Assembly: GCF_017183135.1 (NCBI RefSeq)
Contig: NZ_JADDXW010000006.1
Coordinates: 62,001-126,000, forward strand
DNA: 64,000 bases
Reading direction: 5' to 3'
DNA from: Aurantimonas marina
Lineage (GTDB): Bacteria; Pseudomonadota; Alphaproteobacteria; Rhizobiales; Rhizobiaceae
Below, piece by piece: positions 54,473-63,104 of the stretch. The translations under genes and the position numbers were made by a program. The notes below the pieces were generated by a model that saw only the letters and a program-made list of their open reading frames with translations, searched no databases and was not told the DNA's origin. Positions within the stretch are counted from its first letter, which is position 1, and every line of letters begins with the position of its first letter.

Positions 54473-54920
54473 TGCCGCAAGGGGAGACGGAGACCGCCGC
54501 CAATTAACGGCGGCACCTTCGATATTCGCCCTCGGCTCTCGCCCGAGGTACTAACGTCGCAACCAAGCGGCAGCGGCGATTTCTGGTTATTTCAGAGTTC
54601 GTTACGAGAAACGCGACAAAGGCATTTCAGGTTTGCCGTCGGGCCCATTGGGTTGTGCGCCGGCAATAACAATTATCATCCGTACTCTTTTTACATCGCA
54701 CCTTCCTCACCGATGCGTGATGCAAATACTTACGAATGAAATCAGTTGTTAACAGATAGCCGTCTAACAACCCCTTAAGCTCGCTTGCCGGATGCCAAGC
54801 GTATGCCTGAGCGTCGCGAAAGCGCGCCCGGCTGTCCGACGAGCGACGCGCCTTCATATTGGCGCGAGTTCTATTGGGTCCGACCGGAAAGTCGGCAGTG
54901 AGGGTGAGGAGACAGGTTTG
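54473..54920. other. Intergenic gap before the chemoreceptor gene
   Basis: 448 bases without a supported gene. It opens with two small stems (CCGCCG/CGGCGG around 54494-54516 and CCTCGG/CCGAGG around 54532-54550) after cheW, then passes through a relatively A+T-rich part (about 54680-54780) that probably holds the mcp promoter. No sigma-54 site or clear CtrA site (TTAA-N7-TTAA) was found. Confidence 0.5.
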
Positions 54921-56351
54921 ATGGGTATTCTACCGGCAGGATTTGGGAGTGGCGATTCAAAGTCCGTTCTCGAGGCGCTCAGCAAGTCTCTGGCAACGAT
55001 GGAGTTCAGGCCGGATGGCACGATCATCACCGCCAACGAGAACTTCTGCAGCGCTGTCGGCTATGACGTCAGCGAGATCGCCGGCAGGCACCATTCGATG
55101 TTCGTCGAGCCGGCCTATGCCCAGAGCGCCGAATACAAAGCGTTCTGGGCTAAGCTCGGACGCGGCGAATTCGATGCGCGCGAGTACAAGCGGATCGGCA
55201 AGGGTGGCAAGGAAATCTGGATCCAGGCGACCTACAACCCGATCTTCGATGTAAGCGGCAAGGTGATGAAGGTGGTCAAATTCGCGACCGACATCACCGG
55301 CCGCGTCGAAGCCGTCAACCAACTCGCCAGCGGACTCGGCCGGATGGCCGATGGCGACGTGCGACAGCGCATCACCCGGCCTTTCATTCCGGCGCTCGAC
55401 AAGTTGCGCAAGGACTTCAACCAGTCCGTCAGCACCTTGGAGGCGGCCCTGCAGAAGGTCGGCGACAATGCGTCCGCTATCCATAGCGCCAGCGTCGAAA
55501 TCCAGACAGCATCCGACGATCTGGCGAAGCGGACGGAACAGCAGGCCGCGTCAGTCGAGGAGACTGCCGCGGCGATCGAAGAGATGGCGGCGACCGTGAA
55601 GAGTTCCACCGAGCGCGCCGAAGGGGCCGGGCAACGGGTCGCCCAGACCAGGGCGGAAGCGGAGAAGTCCGGCGAGGTCGTGCGGCGTGCCGTCGCCGCG
55701 ATGGGCGAAATCGAGGCCTCGTCCGGCCAGATCGTCAACATCATCGGGGTGATCGACGAGATCGCATTCCAGACCAATCTCCTGGCTCTCAACGCTGGCG
55801 TTGAGGCGGCGCGCGCCGGCGAAGCCGGTCGGGGCTTCGCGGTTGTGGCCCAGGAAGTGCGCGAACTCGCCCAGCGCTCGGCGAAAGCGGCGAAGGAGAT
55901 CAAGAGTCTGATCAACACCTCAGGCGAGAACGTCAAGCTGGGTGTGGGGCTGGTCGGCGAGACGGGTGCCGCGCTCGAGACCATCGTCAGCGAGGTGAAG
56001 GAGATCGACCAGCACGTCACGGCGATCGTCGAGGCCGCGCGCGAACAAATGGTCGGGCTTCAGGAGATCAACAAGGCCGTCGCCTCGATCGACCAGGGCA
56101 CGCAGCAAAACGCCAGCATGGTGGAGGAGTCCTCCGCGGCCTGTCACGGCCTGAGCCAGCAAGCCGCGGCCTTGACCGAGCTGTTGGGCCATTTCGAGCT
56201 CGGCGACGAGGGGAATAAAGCACAGCCCGCCGGCCGAAAAGTCGCGACGATGCCGGATTCTCCAGCCCGGCAGCTCGTCGGGAAAGTCTCCCGCGCCTTC
56301 GCGACCAATGGCAACGCGGCGGTCGACGCCAACAAGTGGGAGGAATTTTGA
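54921..56351 (+). CDS. Cytoplasmic PAS-containing methyl-accepting chemotaxis protein
   Basis: 476 residues without membrane helices. N-terminal PAS domain (about residues 20-130: [38 protein letters not shown] and [28 protein letters not shown]), a short coiled/HAMP-like linker, then the four-helix MCP signalling domain with the tip sequence [52 protein letters not shown], which binds CheA and CheW. The last five residues KWEEF match the xWxxF CheR-tethering pentapeptide pattern. The start ATG 54921 has GAGGAG and a nearby AGG upstream. Probably senses redox or energy state through PAS. Confidence 0.93.
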   Translation: MGILPAGFGSGDSKSVLEALSKSLATMEFRPDGTIITANENFCSAVGYDVSEIAGRHHSMFVEPAYAQSAEYKAFWAKLGRGEFDAREYKRIGKGGKEIWIQATYNPIFDVSGKVMKVVKFATDITGRVEAVNQLASGLGRMADGDVRQRITRPFIPALDKLRKDFNQSVSTLEAALQKVGDNASAIHSASVEIQTASDDLAKRTEQQAASVEETAAAIEEMAATVKSSTERAEGAGQRVAQTRAEAEKSGEVVRRAVAAMGEIEASSGQIVNIIGVIDEIAFQTNLLALNAGVEAARAGEAGRGFAVVAQEVRELAQRSAKAAKEIKSLINTSGENVKLGVGLVGETGAALETIVSEVKEIDQHVTAIVEAAREQMVGLQEINKAVASIDQGTQQNASMVEESSAACHGLSQQAAALTELLGHFELGDEGNKAQPAGRKVATMPDSPARQLVGKVSRAFATNGNAAVDANKWEEF

Positions 56352-56820
56352 TGGCTCCCGACATCGGCGAGGACGGCGGACCGCTCGAAATCGTCGCCTT
56401 TCGCATCAACGAGCAGGAGTTTTGTGTCCGGACCATCTCGGTTCGCGAAATCAGAGGGTGGTCGTAATCGACTCCCTTGCCGAACTCCCCGCCGGACATT
56501 TTGGGCTTGATCAACCTGCGCGGCACCATCAATCCAGTGGTCAGCATGGCCCGCGAACTTGGAATGACCGCCACGGACCCCAATCCACGCAGCGCGATCG
56601 TGGTGGTTGAGGTTCACGGCAGGACGCTCGGCCTTTTGGTCGACCGCCTCTCCGACATCATGACCGTCGATCATTCCAGCATCCAGCCCGTCCCGAAATG
56701 AGCGGAGCTTGCGAGAAGAGCTATGCGCAGGGGATCGTCGCGCACTCGGACGGCATGATCTGCTTCCTCAACCTCGAACAGATGTTTCCGCAGGCCGTCG
56801 CGCTCGCGGAAGCGGCTTGA
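56351..56820 (+). pseudogene. Second CheW gene, broken by a nonsense codon and a frameshift
   Basis: Starts with an ATG that shares a base with the mcp stop, and reads [38 protein letters not shown], close to the upstream cheW. Codon 39 is TAA (56465-56467) where the intact copy has CAA (Gln). The frame continues through DILGLINLRGTINPVVSMA and VDRLSDIMTVDHSSIQPVPK, then loses one base near 56693-56696; after that, the correct continuation (SGACEKSYAQGIVAHSDGM, then ICFLNLEQMF) is in the next frame, ending at TGA 56820. Two independent lesions argue for decay, not a sequencing error. Confidence 0.92.
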
Positions 56821-56902
56821 CGCGAAACAATCCAGGAGGCCGGGCGTACAACCATGCGGCCGGCCTTTCGCCGAACACTTATCTCCTATGCCAGCACGGC
56901 GA

Positions 56903-57328
56903 TCAGCGGTTGCCGGAATCCAGCAGCGTATCCAGGATCGGGCACTCGGGCACATTGCCGCCCTCGCATTCCGCCGAGACCGCCACGAGCGTCCGCTCCA
57001 GGCGCTCAAGGTCGGCGATCTTGGCGCGGATGCCGTCGATATGGCGGCGGGTCAGCGCCAGAACCTCGCCGCACGTCGTGTCGCGCGCATCGGCGAGGCC
57101 AAGCAGGCCCCGCAATTCCTCGATCGAAAAGCCCAGTTCGCGGCCGCGCAGGATGAAGCCGAGCCGCGCCTGATCATCCGGCGCATAGAGCCGGTGACCG
57201 CCCTCTGAGCGGTCCGGAACGCCGAGCAACCCGATTTTCTCGTAGTAACGGATCGTCTCGCTGTTGCAGCTCATGCGCCTGGCCAGTTCGCCGCGCTTGA
57301 GGACCGCTCTCGCAGCTGTGATCGCCAT
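56903..57328 (-). CDS. merR: Mercuric resistance transcriptional regulator MerR
   Basis: 141 residues, MerR-family winged helix at the N-terminus (KRGELARRMSCNSETIRYYEKIGLL), then the long dimerisation helix. Three cysteines, Cys86, Cys121 and Cys129, have nearly the spacing of the Hg(II)-binding set in Tn501 MerR (82, 117 and 126), which is the main reason for naming it. It is transcribed away from merT, with the operator between them. Confidence 0.93.
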   Translation of the reverse strand: MAITAARAVLKRGELARRMSCNSETIRYYEKIGLLGVPDRSEGGHRLYAPDDQARLGFILRGRELGFSIEELRGLLGLADARDTTCGEVLALTRRHIDGIRAKIADLERLERTLVAVSAECEGGNVPECPILDTLLDSGNR

Positions 57329-57343
57329 AGCGGAAAAAACCTC

Positions 57344-57374
57344 TTGAACCTGTAGTCGCTACAGACCGTAGATG
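57344..57374 (+). promoter_or_regulatory. mer operator-promoter, 19-bp spacer
   Basis: TTGAAC (-35, 57344-57349) and TAGATG (-10, 57369-57374) are separated by 19 bp, the overlong spacing typical of MerR-controlled promoters. Within it the perfect dyad CTGTAG-TCG-CTACAG (57350-57364) is the expected MerR site. MerR untwists this DNA to activate merT. Confidence 0.85.
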
Positions 57375-57405
57375 ATGCTCGACGCGAAAGCGAGGGCCAA
57401 TCAAT

Positions 57406-57804
57406 ATGAGCGACACAGCAGCCAAGATCGGACGAAAAGACGCGCTACCCGCCGCCCCGGAGCGGCGCGAGGCGTGGTTCGCGGGCGGCGGTGTCGTCGG
57501 CGCGGTGCTCGCCTCGTCCTGCTGCATCGCGCCGCTGGTTCTGGTCACCCTGGGGATCAGCGGAGCTTGGATCGGCAATCTGACGGCGCTGACCCCCTAC
57601 CAGCCGTACTTCGTCGCCCTGACGCTGGTGTTTCTCGGGCTCGGGTTCTGGCAGGTCTATTTCCGGCCGAAAGCGGCTTGCGCGGTCGGCGCCGCCTGCG
57701 CCCGCCCCATTGCCTCGCTCATTACGCAAAGCGCCCTTTGGATCGCCACCGTCCTGGTCATCCTGTCGATGACCAACGCCTGGTGGGCGCCGTTATTCTA
57801 TTAG
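57406..57804 (+). CDS. merT: Mercuric ion transporter MerT
   Basis: 132 residues, three predicted membrane helices. Vicinal cysteines Cys39-Cys40 (SSCCIAPLVLV) in the first helix and Cys92/Cys98 in the loop between helices two and three are the pairs that pass Hg(II) inward in MerT. First gene of the mer unit, 32 bases after the -10 region. Confidence 0.93.
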   Translation: MSDTAAKIGRKDALPAAPERREAWFAGGGVVGAVLASSCCIAPLVLVTLGISGAWIGNLTALTPYQPYFVALTLVFLGLGFWQVYFRPKAACAVGAACARPIASLITQSALWIATVLVILSMTNAWWAPLFY

Positions 57805-57814
57805 GAGACCACGC

Positions 57815-58150
57815 ATGAAACGCCTGTCGACCCTTTCCCTGGCCGCTGCGATGCTGAGCGTCGCCGGACTTGGCGCGGCCCTGATTGCCCCGGCGGCGAT
57901 CGCGCAAACGCAGACGGAAGCCGCGCCGGCGCTTCAGACCCGAACCTTCACGATCGAGAACATGACCTGCCCGACCTGTCCGATCACCGTCAAACTGGCG
58001 ATGAGCGGGCTTAGCGGCGTCGCCTCGGTCAACGTCGATCTCGACGCCAAGACCGCGACCGTCGTCTTCGACCCGGCGCTGGTGACGCCGGACGAGCTCG
58101 CCAAGGCCTCGACCAATGCCGGCTACCCGGCCAAAATCACCGGAAGCTGA
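57815..58150 (+). CDS. merP: Periplasmic mercury-binding protein MerP
   Basis: 111 residues: Sec signal peptide (MKRLSTLSLAAAMLSVAGLG, cleavage near AAIA-Q), then a single heavy-metal-associated (HMA) domain with MTCPTC (Cys52, Cys55). It collects Hg(II) in the periplasm and hands it to MerT. Ten bases downstream of merT. Confidence 0.94.
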   Translation: MKRLSTLSLAAAMLSVAGLGAALIAPAAIAQTQTEAAPALQTRTFTIENMTCPTCPITVKLAMSGLSGVASVNVDLDAKTATVVFDPALVTPDELAKASTNAGYPAKITGS

Positions 58151-58156
58151 TCCGTT

Positions 58157-58375
58157 ATGAAAGACAGGACGCTTCTCAAGACCGGCATTGTCGGCTCGGT
58201 GATCGCGGCGATCTGCTGCTTCACTCCGGCGCTGGTGATCCTCTTCGCCTTCGCCGGGGTCTCCGCCTGGCTGGCCTTCGCCGACTACGTGCTGTTTCCG
58301 CTGCTGTTCCTGTTTGTCGGCATCACCGCCTACGCCCTCCTGCTACGCCACCGCCACAAGAAAGCCGCCTGCTGA
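58157..58375 (+). CDS. merF: Mercury transporter MerF
   Basis: 72 residues with two membrane helices, vicinal Cys20-Cys21 (AAICCFTPAL) in the first and a C-terminal Cys72, the layout of MerF. A second Hg(II) import route next to MerT. Its stop overlaps the next start by one base. Confidence 0.9.
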   Translation: MKDRTLLKTGIVGSVIAAICCFTPALVILFAFAGVSAWLAFADYVLFPLLFLFVGITAYALLLRHRHKKAAC

Positions 58376-58599
58376 TGGAACCTCGCTCCACCCTCACCTG
58401 CCCGCAATGCGGACACCAGGAAACCGAAACCATGCCGACCGACGCCTGTCAGTTCTTTTATGACTGCAAGGGCTGCGGCGCGCTGCTCAGGCCGAATACT
58501 GGGGATTGCTGCGTCTATTGCTCTTTCGGCAGCCTCCCCTGCCCGCCGATCCAGGAAGCGCGGGCGAGCGGCGAAACCGCCGCCTGCTGCGCGAGCTAG
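58375..58599 (+). CDS. GDCCVxC-domain cysteine-rich protein
   Basis: 74 residues with at least ten cysteines: CPQC at 9-12, Cys25, CKGC at 31-34, the name-giving GDCCVYC at 43-49, Cys56 and a CC pair near the C-terminus. Small soluble proteins of this type are found in mercury cassettes of proteobacteria. Likely a metal (Hg or Zn) binding or sequestering protein; role unproven. Confidence 0.85.
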   Translation: MEPRSTLTCPQCGHQETETMPTDACQFFYDCKGCGALLRPNTGDCCVYCSFGSLPCPPIQEARASGETAACCAS

Positions 58600-58608
58600 A
58601 GTTAGCCC

Positions 58609-59964
58609 ATGACCCAGAATTTCGACCTCATCGTCCTCGGCGTCGGCATGGCCGCCGTCAGCGCCGCTAACAAATGCGCCGCCGCCGGCTGGTCGGTCGC
58701 CGTCGTCGACGAACTGCCATACGGCGGCACCTGCGCGCTGCGCGGCTGCGACCCGAAGAAGATGCTGCGCCGGGGCGCCGAGATCATCGACGCCGCCCGC
58801 CTGATGCGCGGCAAGGGCATTGAGGCCGGCGATCTTAAGATCGACTGGGCCGATCTGATGGCGTTCAAGCGCAGCTTCACCGACGCGATGCCGGACAAGA
58901 TCGAGGGCGGTCTCGACAAGAACGGCGTCAGCACGTTTCACGGCCCGGCGCGGTTCCTGAACGAGAACACGGTGGAGATCGACGGAGAGACCCGGCTGCA
59001 GGGCCGCCACATCCTGATAGCCACCGGTGCCAAGCCACGACCGCTGGAATTTACCGGTGCCGCACACGTCATCGACAGCACGGCGTTTCTGGAGCTGGAA
59101 GCGCTGCCGCGCCGCATCCTGTTCGTCGGCGGCGGCTACATCTCCTTCGAGTTCGCCCATATCGCGGTCCGGGCCGGCAGCGCGGTCCAGATCGTCCAAC
59201 GGGGCGAGCGGCCGCTGAAGGGTTTCGACCCCGACCTGGTCGACAGACTGGTCGCGCGCGGCCGTGAGGCGGGCGTCGCCGTCACGACCCGCACGGACCT
59301 CACATCGGTGGAACGGAGCGGCGACGGCTACACGGTCCATGTCGAGACCGACGGCAAACCCGCGACATTCGCCGCCGATCTCGTCGTCCACGGCGCCGGC
59401 CGCGTGGCCGCCATCGACCGGCTCGACCTTGCGGCGGCGGGAGTCGAGGCCGGCAAGGACGGCATCCGCGTCGACCGGCATCTCAAAAGCGTTTCCAACC
59501 CGGCGGTCTACGCGGCCGGCGACGCCGCCGACACGGATGGCCCGCCGCTGACGCCGGTGGCGGTTGCCGAGGGCAAGGTCGCTGCCTCGAACATGCTGAA
59601 GGGCGATCATGCGACCGCCGATTATCGCGGCGTGCCGAGCGTCGTCTTCACGATTCCGGAACTCGCCCGGGTCGGCATGCTGGAATCGGAAGCGCGGGAG
59701 CAAGGTCGCAACATTCGGGTGGCGTATAACGACACCAGCGGCTGGTACTCCAATCTACGGGTCGGCGAGATCTGTGCCGCCACGAAGATCCTGATCGACG
59801 CCGACAATGACGAAATCCTCGGCGCACATCTGCTCGGACCGGAATATGCCGAGATCGTCAATTTCTGCGGCCTCGCCATGCGGCTGGGGCTGAAGACCCG
59901 CGACCTGAAGTCGATGATCGCCGCCTACCCGTCCGTCGGCGCCGACCTCGGCTCAATGCTGTAG
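58609..59964 (+). CDS. MerA-like FAD/NAD(P)-dependent disulfide oxidoreductase
   Basis: 451 residues. FAD motif VLGVGMAAVSAANKCAAAG, redox-active GGTCALRGCDPKKML (Cys42, Cys47), NAD(P) motif ILFVGGGYISFEFAHIA, and AVYAAGDAAD. It lacks both the N-terminal HMA domain and the C-terminal Cys-Cys pair through which canonical MerA receives Hg(II) (this protein ends SVGADLGSML), and the GGTCALRGCDPKK core differs from MerA's GGTCVNVGCVPSK. Position in the mer operon suggests Hg(II) reduction, but a general disulfide reductase is possible. Confidence 0.8.
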   Translation: MTQNFDLIVLGVGMAAVSAANKCAAAGWSVAVVDELPYGGTCALRGCDPKKMLRRGAEIIDAARLMRGKGIEAGDLKIDWADLMAFKRSFTDAMPDKIEGGLDKNGVSTFHGPARFLNENTVEIDGETRLQGRHILIATGAKPRPLEFTGAAHVIDSTAFLELEALPRRILFVGGGYISFEFAHIAVRAGSAVQIVQRGERPLKGFDPDLVDRLVARGREAGVAVTTRTDLTSVERSGDGYTVHVETDGKPATFAADLVVHGAGRVAAIDRLDLAAAGVEAGKDGIRVDRHLKSVSNPAVYAAGDAADTDGPPLTPVAVAEGKVAASNMLKGDHATADYRGVPSVVFTIPELARVGMLESEAREQGRNIRVAYNDTSGWYSNLRVGEICAATKILIDADNDEILGAHLLGPEYAEIVNFCGLAMRLGLKTRDLKSMIAAYPSVGADLGSML

Positions 59965-60007
59965 TCGACGGGCGCGCGGGGCCGCGCAACCGTCTGAGTT
60001 CGGCGCC

Positions 60008-61387
60008 TCACTCGCCGGGGGACGTCTGCCCAGCCGGCGGCTTCGCCTTCGCTGCGCTCCCGGTGTTGCGCGCCGCCCGGCGCCGCCGCATTGCGCGCCG
60101 CAGCGCCCGCCGCCGAGTCTTCAACCAGTAGCCGAAGTCCTCCACCCGCTCGACCCGGTCGCCGTAGAGCTCGCCCAAGGCGTGCCGGAACTCGGCGTAG
60201 CCGAAACGCGCTTCGCCCTCGAGATGCCGCATGACAATCATCCAGGCCGGCGAAACCAGCAGCGAGACCGCTGTCACCGCCAACGCCAGGCGGTAGACGT
60301 CGCCGCCGATCGCGCCCGAGGCGAAGGCGACCGCTGCCAGCACGAACGAGAATTCGCCGATCTGCGCCATCGACAGGCCGGCCTCGACGGCGGTCTTGTG
60401 CGGCAGCCCCGCCATGCGGATCAGCATGACATTGACCACGGTCTTGGCGATGATCACGAAAAAGGAGGCGATCAGCACAAGAATCCAGTTCTCGACGATG
60501 TAGTCGAGGTCGATCAGGAGCCCGATCGACAGAAAGAACACGACAAGCAAGATCGCCTGGATCGGCTCGACCACGTGGATGACCGGCGAGCGCAGGGTCG
60601 AGGAGCCGACGACGAGCCCGGCGATGAACGCGCCATAGGCGGGCGACAGGCCGATGAGACCCGACAGCGACGCAGCGGCGAAGCAAAAGGCGAGCGAGCC
60701 GAGCGCCAGGATCTCGACATTGTTCTCCACGGCCGAGGCAAAGGAGGGCTTCAGCTTCGGACCGCGGCCGAGAAACCACAACAGCGCCGCGAGCACAGCG
60801 ACGGCGATCGCGATCTTGATCACCAGCGCGCCCCAGCCAACCGCCTCCTCGCCGCCCAGCGATGAGGCGATGATCAGCATCGGCACCACGGCGATATCCT
60901 GGGCGATCAGCACGGCAACGGCGATGCGGCCCGGCTCGGCGCGCAATTCGCCGAGATCCTCCAGCACCTTCATGGCCACCACGGTCGACGACAGCGCGAT
61001 GATGAAACCGAGGATGATCGCCTCGGCGAGCGTCGCCTTGGAAATCAGCATCAGCCCGAAGGAAATCGCCATCGCGGCGAGAAGCTGGCCGCCAGCGATC
61101 TGCACCGCCGGTTTCAGCGACGCGACGAAGGCCTTCAGCGACAGCTCCATGCCGATGAAGAACAGCAGCATCAAGACGCCCATCTCGGCGAGCATGGTGA
61201 CGTTTTCGTTCGAGGTGGAAATGATTTCGAGCCCCGACGGCCCAAGCAGCACGCCGGCGAGAATGAAGCCGACCAGCGGCGGCTGCCGCAACCGCATCAG
61301 CCCGAGGCCGACGGTGACCGCCACGACGATGACGAAGGCGATCTCGGTCAGTCCCGTGCCATGGGCATCGACGACGGCTTCTTCCAC
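60008..61387 (-). CDS. Kef-type cation:proton antiporter (CPA2), without RCK domain
   Basis: 459 residues with 12-13 membrane helices: GLMRLRQPPLVGFILAGVLLGPSGL at the start, LMLLFFIGMELS, ALSSTVVAMKVLEDLGE, GRIAVAVLIAQDIAVVPMLI (ion-binding aspartate in QDIA) and EAGLSMAQIGEFSFVLA. The C-terminal 60 residues are basic, with arginine runs, in place of the TrkA-N/RCK domain of full Kef proteins. Substrate (K+ or Na+) uncertain. Confidence 0.92.
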   Translation of the reverse strand: MEEAVVDAHGTGLTEIAFVIVVAVTVGLGLMRLRQPPLVGFILAGVLLGPSGLEIISTSNENVTMLAEMGVLMLLFFIGMELSLKAFVASLKPAVQIAGGQLLAAMAISFGLMLISKATLAEAIILGFIIALSSTVVAMKVLEDLGELRAEPGRIAVAVLIAQDIAVVPMLIIASSLGGEEAVGWGALVIKIAIAVAVLAALLWFLGRGPKLKPSFASAVENNVEILALGSLAFCFAAASLSGLIGLSPAYGAFIAGLVVGSSTLRSPVIHVVEPIQAILLVVFFLSIGLLIDLDYIVENWILVLIASFFVIIAKTVVNVMLIRMAGLPHKTAVEAGLSMAQIGEFSFVLAAVAFASGAIGGDVYRLALAVTAVSLLVSPAWMIVMRHLEGEARFGYAEFRHALGELYGDRVERVEDFGYWLKTRRRALRRAMRRRRAARNTGSAAKAKPPAGQTSPGE

Positions 61388-61753
61388 GCATGTCTCCTCG
61401 TATTCCCGGCGAATCGCTTAGCCGCCCAAATGATAGAGCAACCTTGGCGGGCGTGTGTCGCGGCGCGGGGAATCCCTCGGCGACATCCCAAATCTGACGG
61501 ACCGCACCTGTCGGGCGAGTGGACTGTCCGCGTGGCGGCGGACCACGCTGCCCCGGCGACGGGCGGCGCGATTGGCGCGCTCGTCCCAGCCCACCTGTTC
61601 GCGCGCCCCTGCGCGCACCATATGCCCGCCTCCGGAGCCACGCAGGGCTCGCGATTGGCGCGCTCGTCCCAGCCCACCTGTTCGCGCGCCCCTGCGCGCA
61701 CCATATGCCCGCCTCCGGAGCCACGCAGGGCTTTTAGCATCGAGGAATCGTCC
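61388..61753. other. Intergenic gap holding a tandem duplication
   Basis: 366 bases without a supported gene, between divergent antiporter and DUF4112 genes, so promoters for both should lie here. About half is taken up by the 83-bp tandem repeat. Open frames across it are GC-rich shadows of the repeat. Confidence 0.6.
61567..61732. repeat. Perfect 83-bp tandem duplication
   Basis: Bases 61567-61649 and 61650-61732 are identical across 83 bases. Each unit includes a GCGCGC-CCCT-GCGCGC stem and a CATATG. Perfect identity points to a recent duplication or to concerted evolution of a dispersed element. Confidence 0.95.
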
Positions 61754-62182
61754 ATGCCGACCGCCGACCCGACGCATCTCGCCGACCACCGCCGCCGTCT
61801 GAAGCGGGTCGCCCGTGTCGCGCGGCTGATGGACACGGCAATCCGCGTTCCCGGCACCGGCATCCGCTTCGGCGGCGATTCGATCATGGGGCTGGTCCCC
61901 GGTGTCGGCGACGCCGCCGGCGGGCTGATCGGCGTCTACATCATCAATGAGGCGCGCCGGCTAGGCCTGCCGACGCACAAGCTCGTCAAGATGGCCGGCA
62001 ATCTGGGGATCGACTTCGCCGTCGGGTCGGTGCCGCTCCTCGGCGACGTCTTCGACGTCGTGTTCAAGGCGCACCGGCGCAACCTCGACGTGATTCTCGA
62101 CCATTTCGGCGAGGGCGAGCTGTCGGCAGCGGGCGACATCGACCCGGAGAGGATGAAGGACATCACCCCGAAGCGGGGGTGA
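61754..62182 (+). CDS. DUF4112 protein
   Basis: 142 residues. RLKRVARVARLMDTAIRVPGTGIRFGGDSIMGLVPGVGDAAGGLIGVYIINEARRLGLPTHKLVKMAGNLGIDFAVGSVPLLGDVFDVVFKAHRRNL is the whole DUF4112 pattern: two amphipathic or membrane-entering glycine-rich stretches. Function unknown. Start ATG 61754 is the first codon matching the family; the frame is open upstream through the repeats. Confidence 0.9.
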   Translation: MPTADPTHLADHRRRLKRVARVARLMDTAIRVPGTGIRFGGDSIMGLVPGVGDAAGGLIGVYIINEARRLGLPTHKLVKMAGNLGIDFAVGSVPLLGDVFDVVFKAHRRNLDVILDHFGEGELSAAGDIDPERMKDITPKRG

Positions 62183-62207
62183 CGTTGGCGAAATCCACGC
62201 AGTCAGC

Positions 62208-62677
62208 TCAGAGGCCGAACGCCGCTTCACGAAGATGGTTGAAATTGACCGGATCGTAGCCGGCAGACGAGCTGCGAGATACAAGTCTAGATCGACCGTA
62301 AGGATCGTCGCCCCGTCGGCAGCCAATTCGAGAAGAACGGCATCTGTCAGCCCGAGCCGAGAATGCTCGGCCCTCGCCACTGCAATCCCACTGGGAACGA
62401 TCCTTTCTTCGAATTGCGCCACAAAGCGTGCCATTGCGTTGGAAAGGTCCGTACGTCTGGGCTCTCCGACTTGCCGTATCAATTTCGATGTCTCGGTAAG
62501 AACATTCGGCGAGAGTATGAGGCTGGAATAGGAGCCGACGAAACGCGCCAACAGATCAAAGTCGCTTTCGTCGTAAACCTGCAGCCGCTTGTGGCTCGCA
62601 ATATGCCGCTTATCCAGCAAGCCTACGATCAACAAGACGGCCAAATTCGAGTCGACGAGGAGTTGGCGAGGAGCCAA
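62208..62677 (-). pseudogene. PIN-domain protein with a late frameshift
   Basis: Begins TTG 62675-62677, one base after the stop of the next gene upstream. QLLVDSNLAVLLIVGLLD, LSPNVLTETSKLI, RLGLTDAVLLELAADGATILTVDLDLYLAA give the acidic residues of a PIN nuclease. Near 62258 the frame breaks: if one base is restored, the next codons read YDPVNFNHLREAAFGL then TGA at 62208-62210, a typical PIN ending; the unshifted frame runs on, antisense, into the DUF4112 gene to about 61961. Either a decayed ribonuclease gene or a base-calling error. Confidence 0.75.
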
Positions 62678-62678
62678 T

Positions 62679-62960
62679 TCAGGCCGCCAAGTCCCGAATT
62701 TTGACCGCCAAGACCTTCTGGTCGGAATCTCGGATCGTCACGATCCTGTAGTCCCGTGACGGAGACGGTCCGCCAAGAGGCGACAGGATATTGCGCGGCA
62801 CGTTCCATTCACGAGAAAACCCAAGCGTTATGTTCCAAGCCCCATTACGATCGTCGAAGGAAATTTCTTCAAGACCCAGGTTAAATACTTCTTCATCGGC
62901 GAAGAGTTCCGTGAGGTATTTCTTGGCCAACCGTGCGGCTTCCTTCGCGTCCATATCCAC
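62679..62960 (-). CDS. Small protein upstream of the PIN gene
   Basis: 93 residues, MDMDAKEAARLAKKYLTELFADEEVFNLGLEEISFDD followed by NGAWNITLGFSREWNVPRNILSPLG and a C-terminal DYRIVTIRDSDQKVLAVKIRDLAA. It has no DNA-binding motif I can recognise. It ends one base before the PIN start, so the two are co-transcribed. The pair looks like a toxin-antitoxin or RNA-processing module, but the small protein does not resemble a classical VapB. Confidence 0.65.
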   Translation of the reverse strand: MDMDAKEAARLAKKYLTELFADEEVFNLGLEEISFDDRNGAWNITLGFSREWNVPRNILSPLGGPSPSRDYRIVTIRDSDQKVLAVKIRDLAA

Positions 62961-63104
62961 CTCACCGATTTCAAACTGTTACGTTCAATACTCGCGAGCG
63001 CAAAGGCGAAATTGTCAAGACGTGACCATCAGAACAGGACGGGCTGTAACCTCCCGTACGGGAATCCCACGCCAGTGTCGCGCTGACCGGCCTGTGGCGC
63101 TCCC

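Noticed and set aside
56351-56820. Programmed recoding of the second cheW (stop-codon readthrough plus frameshift)
   Set aside because: The stop is TAA in a plain Gln position without a slippery site or downstream stem, and a second, separate lesion exists; decay is simpler.
58609-59964. Plain annotation as merA
   Set aside because: The C-terminal vicinal cysteines and HMA domain of canonical MerA are missing, so only MerA-like is justified.
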